Shown here piece by piece: positions 18,707 to 26,936 of a stretch of 37,175 bases of DNA. The notes beneath the pieces are model-generated. The model did not search any database and was not told the origin of the DNA. It was given only the letters and a program-made list of their open reading frames with translations. The stretch is from Hyphomonadaceae bacterium. Its GTDB lineage: Bacteria > Pseudomonadota > Alphaproteobacteria > Caulobacterales > Hyphomonadaceae. The position numbers and the translations under genes were made by a program. How positions within the stretch are numbered: position 1 is the first letter of the stretch; every line of letters starts with the position of its first letter. The stretch covers positions 1-37,175 of the forward strand of contig JALEGE010000100.1 of the NCBI GenBank assembly GCA_022760335.1. The letters are read 5' to 3'.

Positions 18707-20011
18707 TCAGATCATACTCGCTTCTTTCAGGGCCGCGCGCACCTCATTGGCCGCGCGAAGACCGCTTTTGGCCGCGCCATCTGTATGGGTCACGTCTGTA
18801 TAGTCCCCTGCGAAGGAAATGCCGCCGACCGGACGGCACAAATCCGGGGTCGCCGCCATTCTGCCACGCGTATATTTCGCCACGGCATAGGGCCAGCGAT
18901 GGACACCGATATGCATGATGCGGTCACTCAACTCTGGGAATTTTGCCGTGAAAGCCGCATGGACGCCCGCCCGCAAGGTGGCGTCGTCGTCGTCCCAGAG
19001 GACTCGGCTGCTCTGGTCGTGTACTTGCGAGACAAAATAGGCGCCGTCCTTGTCCAAATCGGTCGGTGAGCGCAGCATGAACTCCGTTTCGCAATAGACC
19101 GCGTCTGGCCGATAGTCGGCCGTGGGGCGGAACGGCGTACCGTTAAAAGTCGCGCTTCCAACCACCACGGGCATTCCGATGATTCTGCCATATTCGATGG
19201 AACTCAGCGCGGCGGTTTTCCAATCCGGGAGATCCTTGAGAATGTCCAGGACGATGGGGGTTGGCGTGGTGACGATGACTCTCTGAGCCCTGAGCGCGAC
19301 AGGACCTGTTTCCGCTTCCGCCTCAATGAGATAGCCATCGATCGGTGTTCCCGTCACGCTTTGAACTTGCGTATTGGTGAACACATCCGCCTTGCTGGCT
19401 TGCAAGAGGTGTTGCGCGATCAGACCATTGCCGCCTTTGACAACGAGATTGCCCCTGGGGTCATAGGTCACCGGCTCATCACTGAAGGCTGTTGTCCGGT
19501 TCGAGCCCGACATCAGGAGCGTGCCATAGAGTGAGAGTTCCTCCATCGGGCAACTCATGATCGAACACCAGTACTGGAAATATTGCCTGACATTGGGACG
19601 AACCGGGCCAAGCCACGCTTCGAAGGTGACCTGGTCCAACTCAGGCGAGGCGGGGTCGCGGAGATTGGATTGTTCTTTCGCCAGGCGGCGCTTCACTTGA
19701 CGGATCTCGGCAATGTCCTGCTTGTCGTATCCTTCCGGTACGAAGTCGCCTGCCAGCGCCGTATCATCAAAGGGAATGAAGGGAACATCTACCTTGTCCC
19801 CAAGACTTAAGATCGTTCCCTTGTCAGAGGAAAAATAGCCGGCGCCATAATTTGCCCAGAGCACTTCGCCGAATTGCTCAGAATAGGTTCGTCCGCCGAG
19901 AAAGCTCTCCCTTTCGACAACCGCGACGTTCAGGTCGCGCAACTCATAGGCCGCCGCTGCACCTGCAACGCCCGCGCCGATGATGACGACATCATAGGTT
20001 TCATCGGTCAT
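18707..20011 (-). CDS. Flavin-dependent amine oxidase
   Basis: A 434-residue FAD protein of the monoamine oxidase/phytoene desaturase fold. The N-terminal dinucleotide motif is VVIIGAGVAGAAAAYELRD (residues about 8-27), followed by ERESFLGGRTYSEQFGE, the GG-R-T motif of amine oxidases. RAQRVIVTTPTPIVLDIL matches the second FAD-contact strand. The C-terminal GGISFAGDYTDVTHTDGAAKSGLRAANEV is the closing FAD motif. I see no cysteine at the position used for covalent FAD in mammalian MAO. The expected reaction is oxidation of an amine to an imine/aldehyde with H2O2, but a saturase/desaturase role is possible in this fold. It lies 6 bases after the membrane-protein gene in an operon headed by an aminotransferase. 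Confidence 0.85.
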   Translation of the reverse strand: MTDETYDVVIIGAGVAGAAAAYELRDLNVAVVERESFLGGRTYSEQFGEVLWANYGAGYFSSDKGTILSLGDKVDVPFIPFDDTALAGDFVPEGYDKQDIAEIRQVKRRLAKEQSNLRDPASPELDQVTFEAWLGPVRPNVRQYFQYWCSIMSCPMEELSLYGTLLMSGSNRTTAFSDEPVTYDPRGNLVVKGGNGLIAQHLLQASKADVFTNTQVQSVTGTPIDGYLIEAEAETGPVALRAQRVIVTTPTPIVLDILKDLPDWKTAALSSIEYGRIIGMPVVVGSATFNGTPFRPTADYRPDAVYCETEFMLRSPTDLDKDGAYFVSQVHDQSSRVLWDDDDATLRAGVHAAFTAKFPELSDRIMHIGVHRWPYAVAKYTRGRMAATPDLCRPVGGISFAGDYTDVTHTDGAAKSGLRAANEVRAALKEASMI

Positions 20012-20017
20012 GAACGG

Positions 20018-20365
20018 TCAACCTCCGGTGCTCGGATTGCGCTTTTCGAGGAAGCCCGAAACCGGGGCCATGACGGCGCCGCCAATGACCTGGGGAATCA
20101 ACAGGCTGATCAGGACGTCCCGTCCAAAATAGGTGCCCCAGGCGGCGCCGAGCAAACCGATCAGAACAGACCAGAAGATCGCCGACAGCCAGACGGGCAT
20201 GCCGAGACGCGCGCCATGGGCCGTAATTCCGATAATCGCCCATTGCAGAATGAAGGTGTAGGAATGGATCAGCGGCGGATCGGGCTTGTGAAGCGTATAG
20301 TGCGCCAAGAGCATCAATGCGCATGGCAGGAGTGCGGCGAGCAGGCCGTTGACGACCACTTTCAT
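20018..20365 (-). CDS. Small integral membrane protein of unknown function
   Basis: A 115-residue hydrophobic protein with about four predicted membrane segments (roughly residues 4-24, 37-51, 57-79 and 84-104). It starts MKVVVNGLLAALLPCALML and ends in a short polar tail (LEKRNPSTGG). I do not recognise the family. It sits between the aminotransferase and the amine oxidase, 6 bases before the latter, so it is co-transcribed. It might anchor or partner the oxidase, or move a small substrate. The function is unknown. Confidence 0.75.
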   Translation of the reverse strand: MKVVVNGLLAALLPCALMLLAHYTLHKPDPPLIHSYTFILQWAIIGITAHGARLGMPVWLSAIFWSVLIGLLGAAWGTYFGRDVLISLLIPQVIGGAVMAPVSGFLEKRNPSTGG

Positions 20366-20425
20366 TGTTCTGCCCTTTCTGTTTGTTGGTGCGAAATTCA
20401 GGGAATGCGCAGTGGAGGATGTGTT

Positions 20426-21736
20426 TCAGGCGGACTTCTGCCAGATGGGCAAAGTCGCAACGTCGGCGATCGCGAGGTCGAGACGCTCGACAATTTCCGA
20501 AACGAGGGCCTCGGTCATGATTGTGGACAAGACCATCATGCCGCGCGCAGCCACGAAGACGCCGTGATTCATTGCAGCGATGTGAAAGGCTGAAATGGCC
20601 TCCTGGTCGGCGCGCAGCAGGGTCGCCTTTGGGGGCGTTTCCATGAAGAAGATGTTCAGGAGACTCCCGCACCGATTGATGCTGAACGGGATGCCATGAC
20701 GTGCGGCAGATTTTCTGATCCCGTCTTCAATCTGACCGGCCAATACGGCCATCCGGTCGATACGCGCTTGCGTGAGATGGGTAACTGCGACTGTGCCCGC
20801 GGTCATTGTGACAGGGTTCGCGTTGAACGTGCCTGAATGCCAGGCCTTGAGATTGCTGGGGTCGAAAATGCTCAGCACCTCGGCCTTGCCTCCCACGGCG
20901 CCGACCGGAAATCCACCTCCGATCAGCTTGCCCAGCATGGTCAGGTCCGGTTCGATACCGAGTTGCGCCTGACGACCGCCCTCGGACAGCCGGAAGGTGA
21001 TAACCTCATCCAGGACAAACAGCGCCCCGGCCTTGTTGGCTGCCACCTGAACACGTTTCAGAAAATCCCGGTCGGCTTCGATCACGCCGCCCGCGCCCAT
21101 CACCGGTTCCAGGAAGACAGCCGCGATGTCGTCGCCGTGTTCTGACAGAACCGCCTCGAACGACGCGGCATCATTGTACGTTGCAACCAGCGTTGCCGGA
21201 CCCTCCAGGTCGAACGCGCCGACTTCGAACTCAAGCAAGGAGCCGTGATAGCCATAACGCGACATGAGGACCTTGTTGCGGCCGGTGATCGTGCGCGCGA
21301 TCATCAGGGCAAGATTGCCTGCTTCCGTCCCGGAATTGGTGAAGCGGATCTGATCCATGCCGGGAACACGTCCGACGATGGCCTCAGCAAGATCCAGTTG
21401 CGCCGGATTGTTGGCCGACCAGGCCGTGCCCTGTTCGATCTGTTTAAGAACCGCTTCCCGGATCGGGGCGTAACCATGCCCGTGTACCAGGGAGGTGTAG
21501 TTGGCCGTCATGTCGATATAGGCATTCCCGTCAACATCATGGATATGCACACCTTCGGCCCGCTGGATGGTGATGGGGTAAGGCGCCCAGTGGCCGGCCT
21601 GGCGGGAATTTCCGCCGGGGATGGTCCTTTCCGCGCGCGACTGGAGCCGTTCGCTCTCGACCGTCCTTTTCTTGTACGATTCGACAATTTTTGTGAGGGC
21701 AGGGGTGTTTGATGTTTGTGTCACGGTATCTGTCAT
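20426..21736 (-). CDS. Class III PLP-dependent aminotransferase, glutamate-1-semialdehyde-aminomutase-like
   Basis: A 436-residue fold-type I aminotransferase. PLP contacts are SGTEAG (135-140, phosphate), YGYHG (161-165, ring stacking), DEV (243-245, pyridine nitrogen) and the Schiff-base lysine K270 in MLGKLIGGGFPVGA. The N-terminal RTIPGGNSRQAGHWAPYPIT and NYTSLVHGHGYAPIREAV resemble, from memory, the beta-amino-acid transaminases of Variovorax/Mesorhizobium more than true HemL. A second hemL-type role in tetrapyrrole synthesis is therefore unlikely. It is the first gene of the operon. GGGGGG-AG lies before the ATG at 21736. The amino donor or substrate is unknown. Its partner oxidase suggests an amine or amino acid as substrate. 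Confidence 0.88.
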   Translation of the reverse strand: MTDTVTQTSNTPALTKIVESYKKRTVESERLQSRAERTIPGGNSRQAGHWAPYPITIQRAEGVHIHDVDGNAYIDMTANYTSLVHGHGYAPIREAVLKQIEQGTAWSANNPAQLDLAEAIVGRVPGMDQIRFTNSGTEAGNLALMIARTITGRNKVLMSRYGYHGSLLEFEVGAFDLEGPATLVATYNDAASFEAVLSEHGDDIAAVFLEPVMGAGGVIEADRDFLKRVQVAANKAGALFVLDEVITFRLSEGGRQAQLGIEPDLTMLGKLIGGGFPVGAVGGKAEVLSIFDPSNLKAWHSGTFNANPVTMTAGTVAVTHLTQARIDRMAVLAGQIEDGIRKSAARHGIPFSINRCGSLLNIFFMETPPKATLLRADQEAISAFHIAAMNHGVFVAARGMMVLSTIMTEALVSEIVERLDLAIADVATLPIWQKSA

Positions 21737-21942
21737 TTTTCCGGCTCCCCCCTAAACTGATACCTGCTGGTGTCCGGGAAGCCTGCCCGACACTTGATAT
21801 GAGTGGGTTTTTTGCGTTGAAACTTTTAATGTTTGAGAAGTATTGCCTGGTTTTGAAGTGCGCATGTTTTTTCGTAGACTCGACGGCGCAGGTTTCTCGC
21901 CTGCAAGGGATGGAAGGTCGCGCAAGTGCGAACAGGATCAAA

Positions 21943-21958
21943 TTAGTACATTTGTGCA
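21943..21958. promoter_or_regulatory. Site D of the shared operator, upstream of the TetR pair
   Basis: TTAGTACATTTGTGCA, read on the minus strand, is TGCACAAATGTACTAA. It matches site A (TGTACAAATGTACAAA at 30260) at 14 of 16 positions. It lies immediately before a -10-like TATAAG (21960-21965) and 36 bases before the TetR start, as expected for autorepression. The 254-base gap 21737-21990 has no gene. Confidence 0.5.
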
Positions 21959-21993
21959 GTATAAGTCAATGGCAATTAGGGTGATGCTTAGTG

Positions 21994-22617
21994 ATGAGTG
22001 ATCGCACAAATTCGGAAAAACCACGGCAGAAGCGCGCGGAAATCACACGCGAGAAAATCTGCAATGCAGCAATCAGGCTGTTGGGGCGCGGCGGCGGCAA
22101 CGCGGTGACGCATCGGGCCGTTGCCGATCTTGCCGGCGTCTCGCTGGCCTCGACGACATATCACTTCAAGGACAAGGAAGAGCTTCTCAGGCGGTCCTTT
22201 GAATGGCTGATTGAGCACTATTCTTCGCACACAAGGCAGCAGCTCGAAGTCCACCTTGAATCCGATCTGACGCCGGAGGGACTGGCTCGATTTGTGGTTT
22301 CTGTCTCCCGGCAGAGCTTGCGGGAAGAAGATGAGCGCGAAGTGGTCTCGGCCTGGTATGCCTTCATGCTTGAGGCAAGCCGGAACCCTGCTCTCCAGGA
22401 AACCGCGGAGCAGTGGTACCAGGCGACCTATGATTATTATGAGAGGATCCTTGAGCGCTTCAACACGCGCAACAAGGTTGAGGACACACGCCGGCTGGTC
22501 GACTTTCTGATCGGGTACGAGTTTTCGATGCTGGCCTTGCATCGCCACGCAGTCGGCGAAAAGGACATCGCATCGGTCTACACCCAGCTTGTCAGGAGCA
22601 TGATTGATGGCGAATGA
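21994..22617 (+). CDS. TetR-family transcriptional regulator (first of a tandem pair)
   Basis: A 207-residue TetR protein starting MSDRTNSEKPRQ. The N-terminal helix-turn-helix is clear: TREKICNAAIRLLGRGGGNA, then THRAVADLAGVSLASTTYHF (residues about 23-62). The variable ligand domain follows. A GTG at 21991 is a possible alternative start. It overlaps the next TetR gene by 11 bases. The two share THRAVA-x-x-A-x-VSLA-x-TTYHF in the recognition region, so they are probably paralogues that recognise similar DNA. It is divergent from the aminotransferase operon, and site D lies in its likely promoter. Confidence 0.9.
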   Translation: MSDRTNSEKPRQKRAEITREKICNAAIRLLGRGGGNAVTHRAVADLAGVSLASTTYHFKDKEELLRRSFEWLIEHYSSHTRQQLEVHLESDLTPEGLARFVVSVSRQSLREEDEREVVSAWYAFMLEASRNPALQETAEQWYQATYDYYERILERFNTRNKVEDTRRLVDFLIGYEFSMLALHRHAVGEKDIASVYTQLVRSMIDGE

Positions 22618-23239
22618 GACCGGCGAGGGCAAGAAGCAGCAACGCGGACAGGAGACGCGCGGCAAGATCGTTGATGCCGCCATCCGACTGATTGCGCGCA
22701 ATGGAGCTGCGAGCGTGACCCATCGGGCGGTCGCGAGCGAGGCGAATGTGTCCCTGGCCCTGACGACCTATCACTTTGATGCCATCGAAGGGATTCTTGA
22801 GACAGCCTTCAAAAAGCTCTCAACTTCGGAAATCCGCCGCTTCAAGGAGATCTACCAGGCTTCGGAGACCAGCGGGTCGCCTTTGGAGGACACGGTCGAC
22901 TATATTGCCACGCAAGTTATTCGGGAGGCGACCGAGTTCAGGGAAGAATCCATCGCTGGGTCGGAGTTGATGATTGAGGCGATGAGGTCAGAAACGCTTG
23001 CGCAAGCCGTTGATGACATGATCGAGGTGAGACTCGACTTCTGGACAGCGACGCTGAAGTCCCTTGGTTCGCAGGCGCCGCGCCGTGACGCCACGATCAT
23101 GCTTTGCTCGCTTTTAGGGAGTTTCTTCATCACCATGGCGCGCGGGAAGGAAGCCACCGAACTGGCGCGGACACGCAAAAGAATTCTCTATGACCTTCAG
23201 TCCCTTCTGTCCCTGCAGGAACATCAGGATGAGAGCTGA
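22607..23239 (+). CDS. TetR-family transcriptional regulator (second of a tandem pair)
   Basis: A 210-residue TetR protein. The helix-turn-helix is QETRGKIVDAAIRLIARNG, then THRAVASEANVSLALTTYHF. The ATG at 22607 has AGGAG 8 bases before it, inside the upstream gene. A TTG at 22604 would add one residue. The recognition helix is nearly the same as in the upstream TetR protein, but the C-terminal ligand domain differs, so the pair may sense two ligands or form heterodimers. Its end overlaps the convergent hydrolase gene by 16 bases. Confidence 0.9.
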   Translation: MANETGEGKKQQRGQETRGKIVDAAIRLIARNGAASVTHRAVASEANVSLALTTYHFDAIEGILETAFKKLSTSEIRRFKEIYQASETSGSPLEDTVDYIATQVIREATEFREESIAGSELMIEAMRSETLAQAVDDMIEVRLDFWTATLKSLGSQAPRRDATIMLCSLLGSFFITMARGKEATELARTRKRILYDLQSLLSLQEHQDES

Positions 23240-24153
23240 CCGTCTCTTAGCTGGGTCATGCAAGCCCAGAGAATATCGTCCCAATTCTCGATGTTAAAGT
23301 GACCCTTTCCGTCAACCATGTTCAGGTCCACGTTTGGGATCTTGGCCTGCATGTATTCTCCCATCCGTGGAGGAACGAATATGTCCTCCTTGCCAAGCCA
23401 GATAAAAGTCGGAACCTGGATCTCGGATATCTCGAAACCCCAATCGCCATAGGCCAGAGACGCCTCGTGAGCGGCGCCCTTGCTGCCTTGCCTGAAGGCT
23501 TCCAGTTCCATGATCTGGAACAGCCGGAAAAAGTTCTCGCTTTCGAGAATGTGTTTGTCGGCGGGCGAGACGGACTTTTTCATCAGGCTGAAGAAGAGAC
23601 TCTGCCAGTGGCGTGCAGCCCAGCCAATGGGCGCGAATGAAGCGTGCATGATCCAGGGCATGCGTCGCGAAATGTTAGCGTAAGCCCGGTCCGCCGAATT
23701 CAGGCTGGCCATGATTTCAGCCGTTGCAACAGGCGCCCAGGGGCCCAGGGCGCCGACGAATTTCAGCCTCGCCGGATCGATAAGCGCGCCGCACACAAAC
23801 AGGTGAGGCCCCGCCCCGGAGTGACCGACAACGCCGAATTCATCCAGTCCAAGATGATCGGCAAGCTGCAGCACATCTTTGGGCCAATCCGAGAAGACTC
23901 GTTTCTTCTGAAAATCTGAGCGGCCGAAGCCGGGGCGGTCCGTGGCAATGAGCCTGACGCCGTGAGTTTTCCCTGCCTGATCGGCAAAAGCGCCCTCCAG
24001 ACGGCTACTCGGCGTGCCGTGAAAGTAGAATGCGGGAAAGCCGTCCCGGTCGCCCCATTCCGTGAAAGCCAGTTCTCGCCCGTCATTTAACTGGATGATT
24101 TCATACGCATCGGTCTCTATGGAGTCCGGTACCGCATATGATGAGGTCGACAT
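23224..24153 (-). CDS. Alpha/beta-fold hydrolase
   Basis: A 309-residue alpha/beta hydrolase. It shows FYFHGTPSSRLEG (oxyanion HG at 45-46), DRPGFGRSDF, the nucleophile elbow VVGHSGAGPHLF with S112, a DIFVPPRMGEYM segment typical of the acid loop, and MVDGKGHFNIENW carrying the catalytic histidine. There is no signal peptide, so it is cytoplasmic. It may be an esterase, a lactonase or a C-C bond hydrolase; the sequence alone does not say which. It lies downstream of the second TonB receptor on the same strand but behind a strong terminator, so it may need its own promoter or read-through. Confidence 0.87.
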   Translation of the reverse strand: MSTSSYAVPDSIETDAYEIIQLNDGRELAFTEWGDRDGFPAFYFHGTPSSRLEGAFADQAGKTHGVRLIATDRPGFGRSDFQKKRVFSDWPKDVLQLADHLGLDEFGVVGHSGAGPHLFVCGALIDPARLKFVGALGPWAPVATAEIMASLNSADRAYANISRRMPWIMHASFAPIGWAARHWQSLFFSLMKKSVSPADKHILESENFFRLFQIMELEAFRQGSKGAAHEASLAYGDWGFEISEIQVPTFIWLGKEDIFVPPRMGEYMQAKIPNVDLNMVDGKGHFNIENWDDILWACMTQLRDGQLSS

Positions 24154-24168
24154 GATCTGGATAGCTCC

Positions 24169-24210
24169 AAAAAAAGTGTCCGGGTTGCCATGGCGAAGCA
24201 GGCAACCCGG
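24169..24210 (-). terminator. Intrinsic terminator after the second TonB receptor
   Basis: Perfect 10-base arms CCGGGTTGCC (24180-24189) and GGCAACCCGG (24201-24210) with an 11-base loop. On the minus strand they are followed by a short gap and TTTTTTT (24169-24175). It lies 19 bases after the receptor stop codon. Confidence 0.85.
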
Positions 24211-24228
24211 AGCAAGTTGGGAGGAAAC

Positions 24229-26601
24229 TTAGAAATTATACTTGAAGGTCGCGCCGAACGTTGCTGGCGCCCCGTAACGGCGGAGGCGATACCCGAGGAA
24301 GGAGGTCAGGTCGACGACCTTGTTGATGTACTCTTCATCCGTGATGTTTCTTGCCCAGATTGAGGCAGACCACGGTGCGTCATTCGGGGTGAACTCAGCC
24401 GTTGCGTCGAAGAGATTCCGAGACTTAGCCTTGGAGTTCGGATCATTATCAACCGTCATGAATTCAGATGACTGATAAGACCACTGAGGCTGGATGGTCA
24501 GCGTCCCATAATCTGAAACATCAAGGGTGAATTTGGGCGACAAGGCGGCGCTGACTTCCGGAGCCCGAGGGAACTGGTTTCCGGATAGGTCGCCCAGGAC
24601 GCCGGCCTCCAGTTTCGTGAACTCCGTATCCTGGAAGCCCAGGCTGCCCTGCAACTCGAAATACTCCGTGATGTTTCCCAAAAATTCCACCTCGACACCC
24701 TGCGCACGAGATTCACCGGAATTAAAGATGTCGATCGTCACGCCAGCCGTCGAAATGCTTGGCACCTCAACTTGCTGATCTGTGTAGTCATAGTAATACG
24801 CAGCGGCGTTGAGCATCAGCCGCCCATCGAACAGTGTCGATTTCGCGCCAAACTCATAAGAGGTCAGAGTTTCCGACTGGAAAGGCAGGATGCCGGAAGC
24901 GTTAGAGGGTGCAGACGCAAAACCGCCCTCGCGGAAACCACGGCTCCAGGAGGCGTAGAACATCACATCATCAGTGTAGTGATAGTTTGCGCTCAAGGAG
25001 GGCGAGACCCGGGAAAAGGTTTTCTCCTGCGAGGTAAACGTGTCACCTAAGTCGAACAGGAGCACATCGGCTGGCACTTCGTCGAACGGAACACCGCCAT
25101 TGTACATTACGCTCGCGCCGGTTCCGAGTTCGGCGCGCGAAACGGGGCGACTGAAGTCAGCAGTGGTATTCGTCCAGCGCAAGCCACCTTGAATGTCGAG
25201 ACGGTCGGTCAATGCAAAAGTCGCATTCCCGAATGCCGAATAGCTTTCGGTCTCAACCTCAGTGACCGAGCGCGTCGTTCCGCCCCCAAGCAAACCAGGC
25301 CCCATTCCACCACTCAGCGGGTATCCGAGGTCCCGCTCAACGCCGAGAATGTCGTTGCCGATATCCTGCTGGGCCTCATAGCCGTAATAGAAAATGCCGC
25401 CCACGATATTCCATCTGTCAGTATCAAAGTGGGCGCGGAATTCCTGGCTCTTGCTGGATTCCTCAAGCCGCAGAAACTGTTGGTAGATGTTAACTGGCGT
25501 GCCATCGATATCGCTGAGGTCATCCAGATAGATAGATTCACGATAACCCGTGATCGAGACAAGCCGAAGATCGCCACTCGTCCATTCGCCCGTTAGCGCT
25601 CCGCCCCAATTGATCGCGCGCTCATCATTGTTGGCATTGTATGACACTTCATGCACGTCGCCATCAGTGTCGGTATAAGCCGCCGCCGATGGGCCGAGAA
25701 ACATTGACAGGTCCGGACTGGCACCATCTTCGACATTGAAGCCTGGATAGGTGGTGTCGTCTCTCGAATAGTCCGCAGCGAAAGTGATATCCAGCTCGTC
25801 GGACGGGCGGAACAGCAGGGAGCCGCGCAGGGCGATGCTTTCCAGGGAGTCTGTATCCTCGGCGGACTCACCGACCGCCGCATTCGGCATGGAGAAGTTG
25901 TTCTTGACATAGCCGTCCCGGTTGAGACTTGTAACACCTATACGCCCGAGAAGCTTGTCACCCGCAAGCGGACCGCTAACAGAGCCCGAGACCTGCGCAA
26001 GGTTGAAATTGCCAACTGTCGCCGACAGATTTCCCTGAAGCTCGTCTGTGGGTTCCTTGGAGACGATGTTGATCACACCGCCGATCGTGTTGCGGCCATA
26101 CAGTGTGCCTTGCGGGCCGCGCAGGACTTCGATCCGCTCCACATCCAGCACATTGAACAGATTGGCCCCGGCCGAGTTCAGGTACACCCCGTCGACATAA
26201 ACACCGGTTGCGGGATTGTTTGAAATTGCGCTTTGGGTGGACCCGGTCAGGCCGATGCCCCGCAAGGACGGGATGGTGAAGCCCGCATTCGTCAGGGAGT
26301 CGAACGAGAAATTCGGGATGCTCGCAGCAAGGTCGGTATAAGCGACAATCCCCATGCGCTCGAGATCCTCGCTGGGAAAGGCCGTCACAGCGATCGGGAT
26401 ATCCTGCAAGGATTGCTCAGACAGGGTTGCAGTCACCGTGAGCGGCGTCAGGCGGAGATCGCCGGGTTCTCCGGCAGCCTCCACGGGGGGCGCGGGATCG
26501 TCATTGTCTGCATTCTGCGCAGCGGCGATGGGCGAAAGGGCAAGACTGACAGTGACCAGCGCGGTCGAGGCTATCAGGCCTTGGGCGAACAGAACTCTCA
26601 T
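24229..26601 (-). CDS. TonB-dependent outer-membrane receptor
   Basis: A 790-residue receptor. The signal peptide (FAQGLIASTALVTVSLAL and then SPIAAAQ, cleavage near residue 28) is followed by a TonB box-like LTPLTVTATLSEQS. The plug has VERIEVLRGPQGTLYGRNTIGG and the barrel ends in ATFKYNF. GGGGAGG is 5 bases before the ATG at 26601. Its ligand is unknown. Its divergent neighbour is a BASS transporter, and both promoters carry copies of the same operator-like sequence, so receptor and transporter probably bring in the same molecule. Confidence 0.92.
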   Translation of the reverse strand: MRVLFAQGLIASTALVTVSLALSPIAAAQNADNDDPAPPVEAAGEPGDLRLTPLTVTATLSEQSLQDIPIAVTAFPSEDLERMGIVAYTDLAASIPNFSFDSLTNAGFTIPSLRGIGLTGSTQSAISNNPATGVYVDGVYLNSAGANLFNVLDVERIEVLRGPQGTLYGRNTIGGVINIVSKEPTDELQGNLSATVGNFNLAQVSGSVSGPLAGDKLLGRIGVTSLNRDGYVKNNFSMPNAAVGESAEDTDSLESIALRGSLLFRPSDELDITFAADYSRDDTTYPGFNVEDGASPDLSMFLGPSAAAYTDTDGDVHEVSYNANNDERAINWGGALTGEWTSGDLRLVSITGYRESIYLDDLSDIDGTPVNIYQQFLRLEESSKSQEFRAHFDTDRWNIVGGIFYYGYEAQQDIGNDILGVERDLGYPLSGGMGPGLLGGGTTRSVTEVETESYSAFGNATFALTDRLDIQGGLRWTNTTADFSRPVSRAELGTGASVMYNGGVPFDEVPADVLLFDLGDTFTSQEKTFSRVSPSLSANYHYTDDVMFYASWSRGFREGGFASAPSNASGILPFQSETLTSYEFGAKSTLFDGRLMLNAAAYYYDYTDQQVEVPSISTAGVTIDIFNSGESRAQGVEVEFLGNITEYFELQGSLGFQDTEFTKLEAGVLGDLSGNQFPRAPEVSAALSPKFTLDVSDYGTLTIQPQWSYQSSEFMTVDNDPNSKAKSRNLFDATAEFTPNDAPWSASIWARNITDEEYINKVVDLTSFLGYRLRRYGAPATFGATFKYNF

Positions 26602-26689
26602 ACGAACCTCCCCAGAGAATGCGGCAACGCCGGTAGATGCTGATTAGAAATGGGCTGTTTCCGGCTTGAAACTAAACCTTCATAAAAAC

Positions 26690-26709
26690 TGTACGTATGT
26701 CAAGTTTGT
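26690..26709. promoter_or_regulatory. Site C of the shared operator, upstream of the second TonB receptor
   Basis: TGTACGTATGTCAAGTTTGT matches site B at 16 of 20 positions. On the minus strand it contains TTGACA, a perfect -35 hexamer 89 bases or more upstream of the receptor start. A repressor bound here could therefore block that promoter. It lies in the 335-base gap 26602-26936, which holds no gene. Confidence 0.5.
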
Positions 26710-26861
26710 ATTTTGGGGTTTGCTCGTGCTGTCACATAAATCGCACAATGAGAGGCCTTAAGATTGATTTTGTCGGGAATTCTCAGACCGGCTTGCCCGG
26801 AAACCTTGACTTGAGCTAGGGGTCTTGGCTGCAACTGTTCCGGCGGGGGATTTTAAAAAAA

Positions 26862-26881
26862 TGTACAAATGTCTTGTTTGT
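26862..26881. promoter_or_regulatory. Site B of the shared operator, upstream of the BASS transporter
   Basis: TGTACAAATGTCTTGTTTGT begins with the same 11 bases as site A and is 16/20 identical to site C. It ends 55 bases before the BASS transporter start codon. Confidence 0.5.
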
Positions 26882-26936
26882 TTCTTCTTGCGCCGATTAA
26901 TGTGGGTGCATCTCAAGTTTTTCGGGGCACTGTTGA

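Noticed and set aside
20426-21736. Glutamate-1-semialdehyde aminomutase (HemL) for haem synthesis
   Set aside because: The fold is the same, but the sequence and operon context (amine oxidase, TetR pair) fit a catabolic or specialised transaminase better; alphaproteobacteria generally make 5-aminolevulinate with HemA.
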